Both the position numbers and the translations under genes were made by a program. From positions 1 to 13,724 of the forward strand of contig JOAA01000076.1 of assembly GCA_000720375.1 (NCBI GenBank): a DNA stretch of 13,724 nucleotides, given 5' to 3'. Below are positions 5,588 to 11,936 of the stretch, in pieces (positions within the stretch are counted from its first letter, which is position 1; each line of letters begins with the position of its first letter). Below the pieces are notes generated by a model. It ran no database searches. It saw nothing but the letters and a program-made list of their open reading frames with translations, and had not been told where the DNA came from. Origin of the DNA: Rhodococcus rhodnii (lineage in GTDB: Bacteria; Actinomycetota; Actinomycetes; Mycobacteriales; Pseudonocardiaceae).

Positions 5588-6772
5588 ATGACAGCAGCCG
5601 GACCGCGGGCGCGGCGGAGCGTCTTCGTCGCGGAGATCGTCGTTTTGACTGTGGCGATCGCCGTCGACACGGTGCTCGCGCTCCGGCAAGGTCGGCCGGA
5701 CAACGCCTTGGCTGCCGGATTCGTGTCCATGGTGGCGTCCGTCGGGCCTGCGGTCGCTGTGCTGGCCGTGCTACGGCGTCGGTTTCCCCGTCGCATCGCC
5801 AGGCTTGGCGCGGCCGTCACAGGACTTTCTCTGGTTAGTACCGCGTCCACTGTGGTCGCGAGCGATCTGGGACTGCAGCGGACAGCGGAGCCCATGGTGA
5901 CCGAGGTGCTGGCCGCAGCGTTGTTGGCGGGTGCGGGTTGCCGGCGGTTGCCACCGGTTCAGGCAGGAACGCTCGCAGCTGCCACAGGACTGGCAGTTGT
6001 GGCGGCGCCAGTCCTGCGCTACGGCGTCGACTCACCGGTGGCGCTGGTGGCGGTGCCAGCCGCGCTGATGTGGGGTGTCGCGCTCGCGATGGGGCTCGTC
6101 CTGCGGGACGCCGACACCCGTCATCTGCGTGAGGTCGAACAGATGCGCACGAACGAACGACTGCAACTGGCCAGGGAATTGCACGACCTGGTGACTCACT
6201 ACGTCAGCGGAATAGTGGTGCGCGTGCAGGCCGCCAGATCGCTCGCCGGACGGCCGGACGTTCCCGCCCAGGATCCCGCCGAGGTGTACGGCGAGGTCGA
6301 GCAGGCGGGGACGGAGGCGCTCGTGGCCATGCGCAAGCTCGTGGGTATGTTGCGTAGCAACGAACACGCGCTCCCATTGCCCAGTTCGAGCCTCGGTGAC
6401 ATTGTCCGCTCGGCTGGACCCGAAGCAGAGGAAGTGGACATCCCCGAAGACGTGAACGAGATGCCCGTGCCGCCGGAACTGGCGAGCACCCTGCACCGGG
6501 TGATGCTGGAGGCGATGACCAACGCACGGCGGCACGCGCCACGGTCCGGCGTCACGGTCGTGGTCCGGGTGGCGAACGACGAGATCGTGCTCGACATCTG
6601 CAACGACATGACCTCGACCGTCGAAAAGCCGCCGGGATACGGTCTGGTCGGGATGACCGAGAGGGTCGCGGCCCTGGGCGGCACCTTGACCGCGGGGCCG
6701 CAGCCCGGCAACCGGTGGCGTGTCACCGCGCGCCTTCCGCTCGACGAGACAGCGCTGCCGCGAGGAGTCTGA
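5588..6772 (+). CDS. Sensor histidine kinase, NarL/HisKA_3 type
   Basis: This 394-residue membrane sensor kinase would phosphorylate the response regulator encoded next to it. The N-terminal half holds about six hydrophobic segments (residues 11-33, 42-63, 71-92, 104-117, 126-143, 150-172) and no obvious extracellular domain, so the signal is probably sensed in the membrane. The HisKA_3 dimerisation domain starts with ERLQLARELHDLVTHYVSGI; His199 is the predicted phosphoacceptor. The HATPase_c domain has an N-box (LEAMTNARRHA, Asn312) and a G2 motif (GYGLVGMTERV, 350-360). The usual DxGxG G1 box is replaced by LDICNDMTS, a degenerate form found in some actinobacterial members. The stop overlaps the regulator's ATG by one base, so expression is coupled. 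The signal cannot be predicted. Confidence 0.93.
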   Translation: MTAAGPRARRSVFVAEIVVLTVAIAVDTVLALRQGRPDNALAAGFVSMVASVGPAVAVLAVLRRRFPRRIARLGAAVTGLSLVSTASTVVASDLGLQRTAEPMVTEVLAAALLAGAGCRRLPPVQAGTLAAATGLAVVAAPVLRYGVDSPVALVAVPAALMWGVALAMGLVLRDADTRHLREVEQMRTNERLQLARELHDLVTHYVSGIVVRVQAARSLAGRPDVPAQDPAEVYGEVEQAGTEALVAMRKLVGMLRSNEHALPLPSSSLGDIVRSAGPEAEEVDIPEDVNEMPVPPELASTLHRVMLEAMTNARRHAPRSGVTVVVRVANDEIVLDICNDMTSTVEKPPGYGLVGMTERVAALGGTLTAGPQPGNRWRVTARLPLDETALPRGV

Positions 6773-7422
6773 TGTCCATCCGTGTTCTTGTCGCCGACGA
6801 CCAAACACTGGTGCGCACCGGTTTCCGGCTGATCCTCAACGCGGAGCCGGAGATCGAAGTGATCAGCGAGGCCGCCGACGGACCCGCCGCGGTGAAGCTG
6901 GCGCGGCAACTGCGGCCGGACGTCACGCTGATGGACATCAAGATGCCAGGGCTCGACGGGATCCGGGCAACGCGGATGCTGGCGGGACCGGACGTGCCGG
7001 ATCCGCTGCGGGTCGTGGTCGTCACGACCTACGACATCGACGAGAACGTCTACGCGGCCTTGCTTGCCGGAGCGTGTGGCTTCCTGCGCAAAGATGCCGG
7101 ACCGCGGTTGCTCGTCGAAGCCGTACACGCCGCCGTGAAGGGCGAGGCCATGGTGTCGCCTTCGGTCACTGTGCGGCTGCTGTCACATTTCACAAAGGCG
7201 CCTACGCGGCAGTCCGCGTCAGCTGATGTTCCTTTGACAGCAAGGGAACTGGATGTCGTGCTGGCCGTCGCGACGGGCAGCACGAACGCCGAGATCGCCG
7301 CTGGTCTGGACATCTCGCTGTCCACGGTGAAATCGCATCTGGCCAGTGTGCAGGGCAAGATCAAAGCCCGGAACCGCACTGAGATCGCCATCTGGGCGTG
7401 GCAGAACCGGCTGGTCAGGTGA
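6772..7422 (+). CDS. Response regulator, NarL/LuxR family
   Basis: This is a 216-residue two-component DNA-binding regulator. The receiver domain (residues 1-120) has the acidic pair Asp9/Asp10, the phospho-acceptor Asp55 (LMDIKMPG), Thr85/Thr86 and the conserved Lys107 (FLRKDA). After a linker of about 25 residues, a LuxR-type helix-turn-helix (from LTARELDVVLAVATG through AEIAAGLDISLSTVKSHLASV) ends near the C terminus. The ATG at 6772 shares a base with the kinase stop. The 3' end overlaps the convergent RDD gene by eight bases, so no terminator separates them. Targets are unknown; the upstream four-helix membrane protein gene is a natural candidate. Confidence 0.95.
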   Translation: MSIRVLVADDQTLVRTGFRLILNAEPEIEVISEAADGPAAVKLARQLRPDVTLMDIKMPGLDGIRATRMLAGPDVPDPLRVVVVTTYDIDENVYAALLAGACGFLRKDAGPRLLVEAVHAAVKGEAMVSPSVTVRLLSHFTKAPTRQSASADVPLTARELDVVLAVATGSTNAEIAAGLDISLSTVKSHLASVQGKIKARNRTEIAIWAWQNRLVR

Positions 7423-7918
7423 CCCGCACGACGACGGTGCCGGTCACCATGTCACCCAACCGCTGGTTGCGCGGTGTCACGGCGATCAGCACGGCACCAA
7501 GCAGACCGAGGAACAGTCCGTCCACGACCATCAACAGCCATCGCAGGAAATAGTCACGCAATGACGGTTCGCCGCCCTGCAGTGTGACGATCCTGAGCCC
7601 AAGCCACCGCATGGCCGGTGTGGCACCGCCCATGCTGCGTGGATACCAGATCCCGAACCAGAGGTTCGTGGCGATGAGCGTCAGGATCCAGGCCGCGAAC
7701 GGGACGATGAACAACACCTTGCCTCGCGCGCCGAATTCGGTCGACAGGACGGCAAACCCGAAGCACGCCAGGAAGACCAGCAGGGCCAGGACGAACGACA
7801 AAACCTGGTCAATGACGTACTGCAGGTACCGTCGTCCGATGACGGTCCTGCTCGTGTCTACTTCGGACGTGCCGAGGTCAGCGGCGAAGCTCACGGAAGG
7901 CCTGCCAGAAGTCGACAC
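7415..7918 (-). CDS. RDD family membrane protein
   Basis: This is a 167-residue protein with the RDD-family pattern. IGRRYLQYVIDQVLSFVLALLVFL opens helix 1 (Arg and Asp of the signature). A second helix (LFIVPFAAWILTLIATNLWFGIWY) follows. Next is the conserved SMGGATPAMRWLGLRIVTLQGGEPSLRDYFLRW block, and then a third helix (LLMVVDGLFLGLLGAVLIAV) before the typical RNQRLGDMVTGTVVV end. RDD proteins are integral membrane proteins of mostly unknown role; some have been linked to ion exchange. The GTG at 7916-7918 is used here. It lacks a Shine-Dalgarno sequence, and an in-frame GTG eight codons later is an alternative. It converges on the response regulator with an eight-base overlap. Confidence 0.9.
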   Translation of the reverse strand: MSTSGRPSVSFAADLGTSEVDTSRTVIGRRYLQYVIDQVLSFVLALLVFLACFGFAVLSTEFGARGKVLFIVPFAAWILTLIATNLWFGIWYPRSMGGATPAMRWLGLRIVTLQGGEPSLRDYFLRWLLMVVDGLFLGLLGAVLIAVTPRNQRLGDMVTGTVVVRVT

Positions 7919-7984
7919 AACGGATAGTTACCCACACGTTCCGCGGGCAAATCATGGGCTCGGAATCGTGGCCATCCCCCCGCC

Positions 7985-8353
7985 TCAGCCCACCGGCTGA
8001 GCTCGCGGCACTCCAGTCGACCGACGGATCAGCACGATGACCGCCAAGGCCACCGCGATCGCGACCCCAGCCTGATAGAAGCCGGTGATCACGTTGATGA
8101 GCGCGCTGATGATGCCGACGTACTCCATCGTGAGGGCAAGTGCACGCGCCCACGGCCGCGACCCGAGGAAGATCGCGCCGGCGAGCAGGGCCACGGCGAT
8201 CAACGGGTTGAGGATGTCCACGAGGACGGCCTGCGGATAGACGTCCTGGTTGTGGTCCATTCGGGAAAAGGTGTCCTGGAGTTGGCCCACCCAGACCCCG
8301 AGGGATGCCACCGCTTGGCCAACCATGATCACGCGCGCGATCGTGAGAGCCAT
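7985..8353 (-). CDS. Small membrane protein, unknown function
   Basis: This 122-residue protein starts at ATG 8351-8353, which shares a base with the stop of the upstream lipoprotein gene (TGATG). It has three or four hydrophobic segments: ARVIMVGQAVASLGVWV, VDILNPLIAVALLAGAIFLG, LALTMEYVGIISALINVITG and AGVAIAVALAVIVLI. A hydrophilic loop (DTFSRMDHNQDVYPQ) lies between the first two. No catalytic motif is seen. A weak 7-bp stem (7984-7990 with 7995-8001) overlaps the stop codon; without a T-tract it is not a convincing terminator. Coupling to a lipoprotein gene suggests the two work together at the membrane. Confidence 0.8.
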   Translation of the reverse strand: MALTIARVIMVGQAVASLGVWVGQLQDTFSRMDHNQDVYPQAVLVDILNPLIAVALLAGAIFLGSRPWARALALTMEYVGIISALINVITGFYQAGVAIAVALAVIVLIRRSTGVPRAQPVG

Positions 8354-8598
8354 CAGTACCGTCCTGGGAGGCGTGGTGAGATGGGTCTGATGGGCTTGAC
8401 GATCCGGGCGGGTCCGTCCGCGGTTCCTGGGGGTACCGGGACGACGCCAACCGTCGTCAGGATGAAGACGAGGTCGTCCCAGGTCGTGTAGGTGTGTGCC
8501 GGGCCCGTGCAGAAGCCACCGGTGCACACCGTTGGTGGGTTCGACGAGCAGCCCGTGACGAGCACTAGCGCGAGGGCTGTGAACAGCCGCTTGGACAT
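8353..8598 (-). CDS. Small lipoprotein, unknown function
   Basis: This 81-residue protein starts at ATG 8596-8598, with AGGGAG placed six bases upstream. MSKRLFTALALVLVTGC is a lipoprotein signal peptide with lipobox LVTGC, so Cys17 should be lipidated and the protein anchored outside the membrane. The mature part is short, has a second Cys pair (CTGGFC) that could form a disulfide, a hydrophobic stretch (DDLVFILTTVGVVPVPPG) and a basic Pro-rich end. No family is recognised. It is the first gene of a coupled pair with the membrane protein at 7985-8353. Its promoter carries the same palindrome as the CAZyme locus, which suggests regulation by carbohydrate or cell-surface cues. Confidence 0.8.
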   Translation of the reverse strand: MSKRLFTALALVLVTGCSSNPPTVCTGGFCTGPAHTYTTWDDLVFILTTVGVVPVPPGTADGPARIVKPIRPISPRLPGRY

Positions 8599-8629
8599 GG
8601 CGCTCCCTGACTTGGCGTTGCGAACAGCC

Positions 8630-8660
8630 AGGCTAGGGAGGTGGCCGGGGACCGGTCCCG
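8630..8660 (-). promoter_or_regulatory. Palindromic operator plus -10 box, lipoprotein gene
   Basis: On the minus strand, CGGGACCGGTCCCC (8660-8647) matches the 14-bp palindrome of the CAZyme locus at 13 of 14 positions. It is followed after 11 bp by TAGCCT (8635-8630), a TANNNT -10 box, 31 bases before the ATG. The proximal operator half would overlap the -35 region, where a bound repressor would block RNA polymerase. Confidence 0.6.
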
Positions 8661-8808
8661 TCACACGTCGATGTGGGGGAGTCCATGAGGACGGTGTGTT
8701 CGGGGGTGTGCCGCTCCAAGCCGCCGCCGGCCCGTCCCGCTCTCAGCAGGCAGGTCGCCTCTGGTTCGCCGGTGCCTTGGTTGATGCGCTGAAGATCCGG
8801 AGTCTTGT

Positions 8809-9335
8809 TCACTCGTGTCTCGGGTCGTGAGAGGAAATGAGGGTTTCCTGGATCTTGGCGATGGCGAAGCCCCAGGCTTGAGCGGCGGTCGGCTTCGGTG
8901 GGATGGCGATTTCGTCGGCGTTGGTGACGACGTCTAGCAGCGCTGGGCCGGGGTGGGCGAACGCGTCCTGGACCGCGGCGGCCATGTCGTCGGGGTGTTC
9001 GACCCGGATCGCGTGGATTCCGCAGGCGCGGGCGACGGCGGCGAGGTCTGGGTTGTCCAAGTGGGTGCCGAACCGATGTGCTTGCCCTCGGCGTCGATCT
9101 GCACCACGGTCTTGCCCTTCGGGTACCAGTCCCGGTACGGGAAGTCGGTGCCCACCATGAGCAGGGTGCCGGCGTGGTCCAAGGCGTGCTGGGCAGCCGG
9201 GTTGCCGAGCAGGCCGGTCTGTCCAACTTGGAATGAGTTGTCCCGTTCCAGGGCTTCCTTCCCTTTGAGCGTCAGCACCATTGGCGCCGCGAGTGCGTCG
9301 GCCATTGCGAGTACCTCGTCGCGGATAGCGCTCCT
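8809..9335 (-). pseudogene. Pyruvate oxidase/dehydrogenase (PoxB-like) pseudogene
   Basis: Two blocks resemble ThDP-dependent pyruvate oxidases of the PoxB type. Block 1, about 9335-9078 in the frame of the ATG at 9305, matches the central FAD/ThDP-family domain (LAAPMVLTLKGKEALERDNS, then VGQTGLLGNPAA, GTDFPYRDWYPKGK, VVQIDAEGKHIG). Block 2, about 9077-8809 in another frame, matches the C terminus (GTHLDNPDLAAVARACGIHA, then DDMAAAVQDAFAHPGPALLD, NADEIAIPPKP) and stops at 8809. Compared with E. coli PoxB, the first ~190 residues and the ~200 residues between the blocks are missing. The missing middle includes the GDG...N diphosphate-binding motif. The gene cannot make an active enzyme. Confidence 0.8.
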
Positions 9336-9852
9336 GACGCAGGTACCGCTGGGCGAGCGCGGTCAACACCAGCCGCTCCACCAGGCTCAGGTCGTAGACA
9401 TCCAGTGCCTTGGTCCGGCTGAGCTGCTCGACGTCGGCACCGGCGGTCCGGGAACCCACCACGTGCACCTCCAGCAGATGTGACCGGCGCTTCGACGAAC
9501 CGATGAACAGTGGGGTGTAGCCGGGTTCGATCAGCAGTTCGTGGCCGGACAACAGCATCGCCCCGTCCGGCAACTGGATCGGCAACTTGCCCTTGTTGCG
9601 AATCCACCACTCCCGGCCGTCACACACCAGCACACCGTGCAGCCGGCTGACATACGGATCGTTGATACCGATCGGCACATGAACGTCTTCCTTGCCACGA
9701 CCGAAATGCAGCGTGAACTTCCGGGGCGGCACAGCGAACCCGCCGTCGACGGCCAGCGCGAAGATCGTGCCCGGCGGCGCAGGCGGAACCCCGCTGGCCA
9801 GACTCCGTGTGGAACCCGGCAGGATCTGCGGCCTGAACTCCTGGCTCGTCAC
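9331..9852 (-). pseudogene. FHA-domain protein, C-terminally truncated
   Basis: Translation starts at GTG 9850-9852 with a strong site (AGGGAG, seven bases upstream). After a Pro-rich N terminus, residues about 46-120 form a forkhead-associated (phosphothreonine-binding) domain: FGRG at 50-53, a conserved SRLH at 69-72, then Asn86 and a C-terminal IEPGYTPLFIGS strand. A helical segment follows (LSLVERLVLTALAQRYLRQE, about 155-174) that in intact relatives probably leads into a further C-terminal domain. At about 9330 the sequence switches to the PoxB-like pseudogene. The frame stays open across it to 8809, so the cell could still make a 347-residue hybrid. FHA proteins usually bind Ser/Thr-kinase targets; none is nearby. 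Confidence 0.75.
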
Positions 9853-9990
9853 TCCACACTCCCTTGCACTCACCGGACGACCGCACAGTAGCGGGAGTGT
9901 TTCGGGAGTGGTCTCAATCGCCGGTCCGGCCAGCGTGGCCAGGTGCGGACTGTGGGCCACGACCCGCTTGCGCACGAAAACGCACCCTCG

Positions 9991-10011
9991 GGAATAGCGC
10001 TCACCTATTCC
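9991..10011. promoter_or_regulatory. 7-7-7 inverted repeat upstream of small membrane gene
   Basis: GGAATAG (9991-9997) and CTATTCC (10005-10011) form a perfect inverted repeat with a seven-base spacer. It ends 15 bases before the ATG at 10027, in the 174-bp gap between this gene and the divergent FHA gene. The spacing suits an operator overlapping the promoter. No other copy is in the window, so this is only a candidate. Confidence 0.35.
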
Positions 10012-10026
10012 GGCTAACCAACACCC

Positions 10027-10275
10027 ATGAACAAGACGAGGAAGCACGAAACCCTGAAGTACCTCGACAACCGACTACCCTTCACCTGGAGGGGAGCCAT
10101 TGCGGCGTTCGCGGCTGTCTCGTTGCTGTTCGTCGGTATCAGGTCCCTGGCGTCGGGTGACATGCACTCCGGGTGGTGGCTGCTGCTCTTCGGAGTGCTC
10201 GCCACGGTTAGCGCGATTTGGTTCTTCCACAGCGCACGGGAACTTCGCCGCATGGAGAAAGCCGACCGAAGTTGA
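10027..10275 (+). CDS. Small two-helix membrane protein, unknown function
   Basis: This 82-residue protein has a basic/aromatic N terminus (MNKTRKHETLKYLDNRLPFT), a first helix (AIAAFAAVSLLFVGI), a short polar turn (RSLASGDMHSG), a second helix (WWLLLFGVLATVSAIWFF) and a charged tail (HSARELRRMEKADRS). Codon bias is good. No Shine-Dalgarno sequence is visible before the ATG, so initiation may be leaderless. After the stop, about 150 bp of G/C-biased sequence (10276-10426) contains an open frame in a different phase, possibly a scrap of another gene, but nothing I can name. The protein family is not recognised. Confidence 0.7.
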   Translation: MNKTRKHETLKYLDNRLPFTWRGAIAAFAAVSLLFVGIRSLASGDMHSGWWLLLFGVLATVSAIWFFHSARELRRMEKADRS

Positions 10276-10426
10276 CCGACGCTGTCTGGTCGGCTTCCTC
10301 GAACTGGCAGACGGCGAACTATTCGACACGGGCACCGCACTCGTCAGTCTCGACATCGACTCCGACTGCTATCCCCGTCCGCGGGGCCTGACCCGTGGCA
10401 GCCGCGACCCCGGGCATTGCAGCTGA

Positions 10427-11758
10427 TCAACCGAACTCGAACGGGCCGATGTCGATGGCCGCGCCTTGGACGCGCGCCGCGCCGTCGACGTCCTTGGTGA
10501 AGTTCGGGCTGGTGGGAGTGGAGCCGTTGTCGATGACGTCGACTTGTTGGGCTCTGGCACGGAATTCGGTGAAGTCGGCCGGGTTTATCGCCGGCACCGG
10601 AGCTTGGGGGTTTCCCTCGAACTCCTTCCAGTCGGTCGCTACGGAAGGATCAGTCAGCTCCAGGTTGTCGGTGTCGTCAATCAACGCGTCCTTGCTGCCG
10701 CTGGCGTATACGGAGCCTCCCGCGGTGACAAGGACGTTGTTGCGCATCTTGATTTTCGTTGTCTCCAGGCCGTCGACGGTGCTGTGGAAGGTGAGCACGT
10801 GGCCGTCGACGCCACCGCAAAGGATGTTGTTCTCGATAGTGGCGCCGGTGATGCTACCGAGTTCGATGTTCTGACTGCCGAAAGATTCGCAGACATTGCC
10901 CCGGTAGATGTAGTCGCGGATGTCGGAGGTCGGACGGTGCCCATTCTGCATGATCAGACACTGACCGGAGACTCGTATGCAGTAGTTGTTCTCCACCGTG
11001 ACGTTGTACGACACCGTGGTTCGGCTGCTGTGCTGATAGTTCTGAATGCAGTCGGCATGCGGCTCGCCCTTGCCCTTGCTGACATTCAGATCGTGGATGT
11101 AGTTGTTGCGGATGGTGTGGCCGGTACCCCAGATGCGCATTCCGTCGACGTCGTCGTTTCCCTCGTCGGACCACATGTCGTAGATGTTGTTCCGCTCGAC
11201 CGTTATGTTGGAGCCACCCCAGAGGTAGACGCCGAAGTTGTTGGTCTGCGTCACTGTGTTGCGGTAGATCAGCACGTTGCTCGCGCAGTTGTCGTAATCG
11301 CAGGCGATGGCGTAGTGGATGTGCTTGCCCTTCACCAAATTGTTGACGATCCGGTGACCTGTACCGGAGAACTTGATTCCCGTCGATGGGTCGTCCAGTT
11401 CGTCGCCGACCACCGTGAAGCCGTCGATGGTCGCGTTGCTGCCGCTGATGACGATGTTCTTCAGTTTGACCACCCCGTTGGCGCGGACCGTGACCGCCTT
11501 GCTGACGGTCAACGTCGAACTGGAGTAGTCGCCTGGCTTGACGCAGATGACGTCTCCGGCGGAGGCGCGGTCGACAGCCTTCTGCGGGTTGGCACTGGTG
11601 CTTACCGTGCAGTCCTCGGTCGTGGGGTTGCCCTTGCCGTCGGTGCCGTACGGGAGGTCGGCGGCTGGCGCAGAGCCTGCCGTGGCCAATGGGCCTGACA
11701 CCACCATCGCCCCGAGCATCGCCGCCGTGCCAAGCAGGGCCGTCGCGATTCTTTTCAC
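10427..11758 (-). CDS. Secreted right-handed parallel beta-helix protein
   Basis: This 443-residue secreted protein starts at GTG 11756-11758, with GGAGAG 11 bases upstream. A Sec signal peptide covers residues 1-32 or so (MKRIATALLGTAAMLGAMVV...GSAPA). The body has repeated beta-helix coils with the usual N-N ladders and G-T-G-H turns: IVISGSNATIDGFTVVG, FSGTGHRIVNNLVKG, SNITVERNNIYDM, GTGHTIRNNYIHDL, VTVENNYCIRV and ATIENNILCGG. A conserved-looking EPHADCIQNY (232-241) and paired cysteines lie on the central coils. It ends with the typical GAAIDIGPFEFG cap. Such folds occur in polysaccharide lyases and uronate epimerases, but the class cannot be set from sequence alone. Divergence from GH16 and PL7 genes across shared palindromes suggests action on the same polymer. 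Confidence 0.88.
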   Translation of the reverse strand: MKRIATALLGTAAMLGAMVVSGPLATAGSAPAADLPYGTDGKGNPTTEDCTVSTSANPQKAVDRASAGDVICVKPGDYSSSTLTVSKAVTVRANGVVKLKNIVISGSNATIDGFTVVGDELDDPSTGIKFSGTGHRIVNNLVKGKHIHYAIACDYDNCASNVLIYRNTVTQTNNFGVYLWGGSNITVERNNIYDMWSDEGNDDVDGMRIWGTGHTIRNNYIHDLNVSKGKGEPHADCIQNYQHSSRTTVSYNVTVENNYCIRVSGQCLIMQNGHRPTSDIRDYIYRGNVCESFGSQNIELGSITGATIENNILCGGVDGHVLTFHSTVDGLETTKIKMRNNVLVTAGGSVYASGSKDALIDDTDNLELTDPSVATDWKEFEGNPQAPVPAINPADFTEFRARAQQVDVIDNGSTPTSPNFTKDVDGAARVQGAAIDIGPFEFG

Positions 11759-11813
11759 CGTGATGCTTTCTCTCCACCAGCAAGTTGCTCCGATGCGAAC
11801 GACTCGACTGGGC

Positions 11814-11845
11814 AAGGTAGGAAGCCGCGAAGGGGACCGGTCCCC
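11814..11845 (-). promoter_or_regulatory. Perfect palindromic operator plus -10 box, beta-helix gene
   Basis: GGGGACCGGTCCCC (11832-11845) is a perfect 14-bp palindrome. On the minus strand it is followed after 12 bp by TACCTT (11819-11814), a TANNNT -10 box, 55 bases before the GTG of the beta-helix gene. The shape (a (T/G)GGGA...CG...TCCC(A/C) palindrome with central CG) resembles LacI-family operators such as the CebR site TGGGAGCGCTCCCA. Assignment to LacI is inference. Confidence 0.65.
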
Positions 11846-11897
11846 AGCGATCTCCGATCACCGACACACCGCGATCTACCTGCGAATACAGGAATCT

Positions 11898-11911
11898 GGG
11901 GACCGGTCCCC
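11898..11911. promoter_or_regulatory. Second perfect palindromic operator, GH16 gene
   Basis: This is an identical copy of GGGGACCGGTCCCC, 66 bp centre-to-centre from the first and 25 bases before the ATG of the GH16 gene at 11937. It would lie in the 5' leader or over the transcription start of that gene, rather than over the -35 region as at the other promoters. Two copies in the divergent region would allow joint control of both directions. Confidence 0.65.
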
Positions 11912-11936
11912 GCCGCGCAACGCCACGGTGCTGGAC

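Noticed and set aside
7984..8001. CTCAGCC/GGCTGAG stem as a terminator for the 7985-8353 gene
   Set aside because: It has only seven base pairs, overlaps the stop codon and has no T-tract.
8660..8808. Possible short minus-strand coding segment between the PoxB remnant and the lipoprotein promoter
   Set aside because: Several frames are open with high G/C at third positions but no start, RBS or recognisable product. It is probably leftover sequence.
10466..11698. 410-codon plus-strand ORF antisense to the beta-helix gene
   Set aside because: It is the high-G+C shadow of a real gene. Its product is a low-complexity Val/Asp-rich string with no domain, while the minus strand gives a coherent signal peptide and beta-helix.
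11538..11936. N-terminal extension of the GH16 ORF back to an ATG at 11538
   Set aside because: It would read through the 5' part of the divergent gene and both palindromes. The paralogous protein and the signal peptide place the start at 11937.
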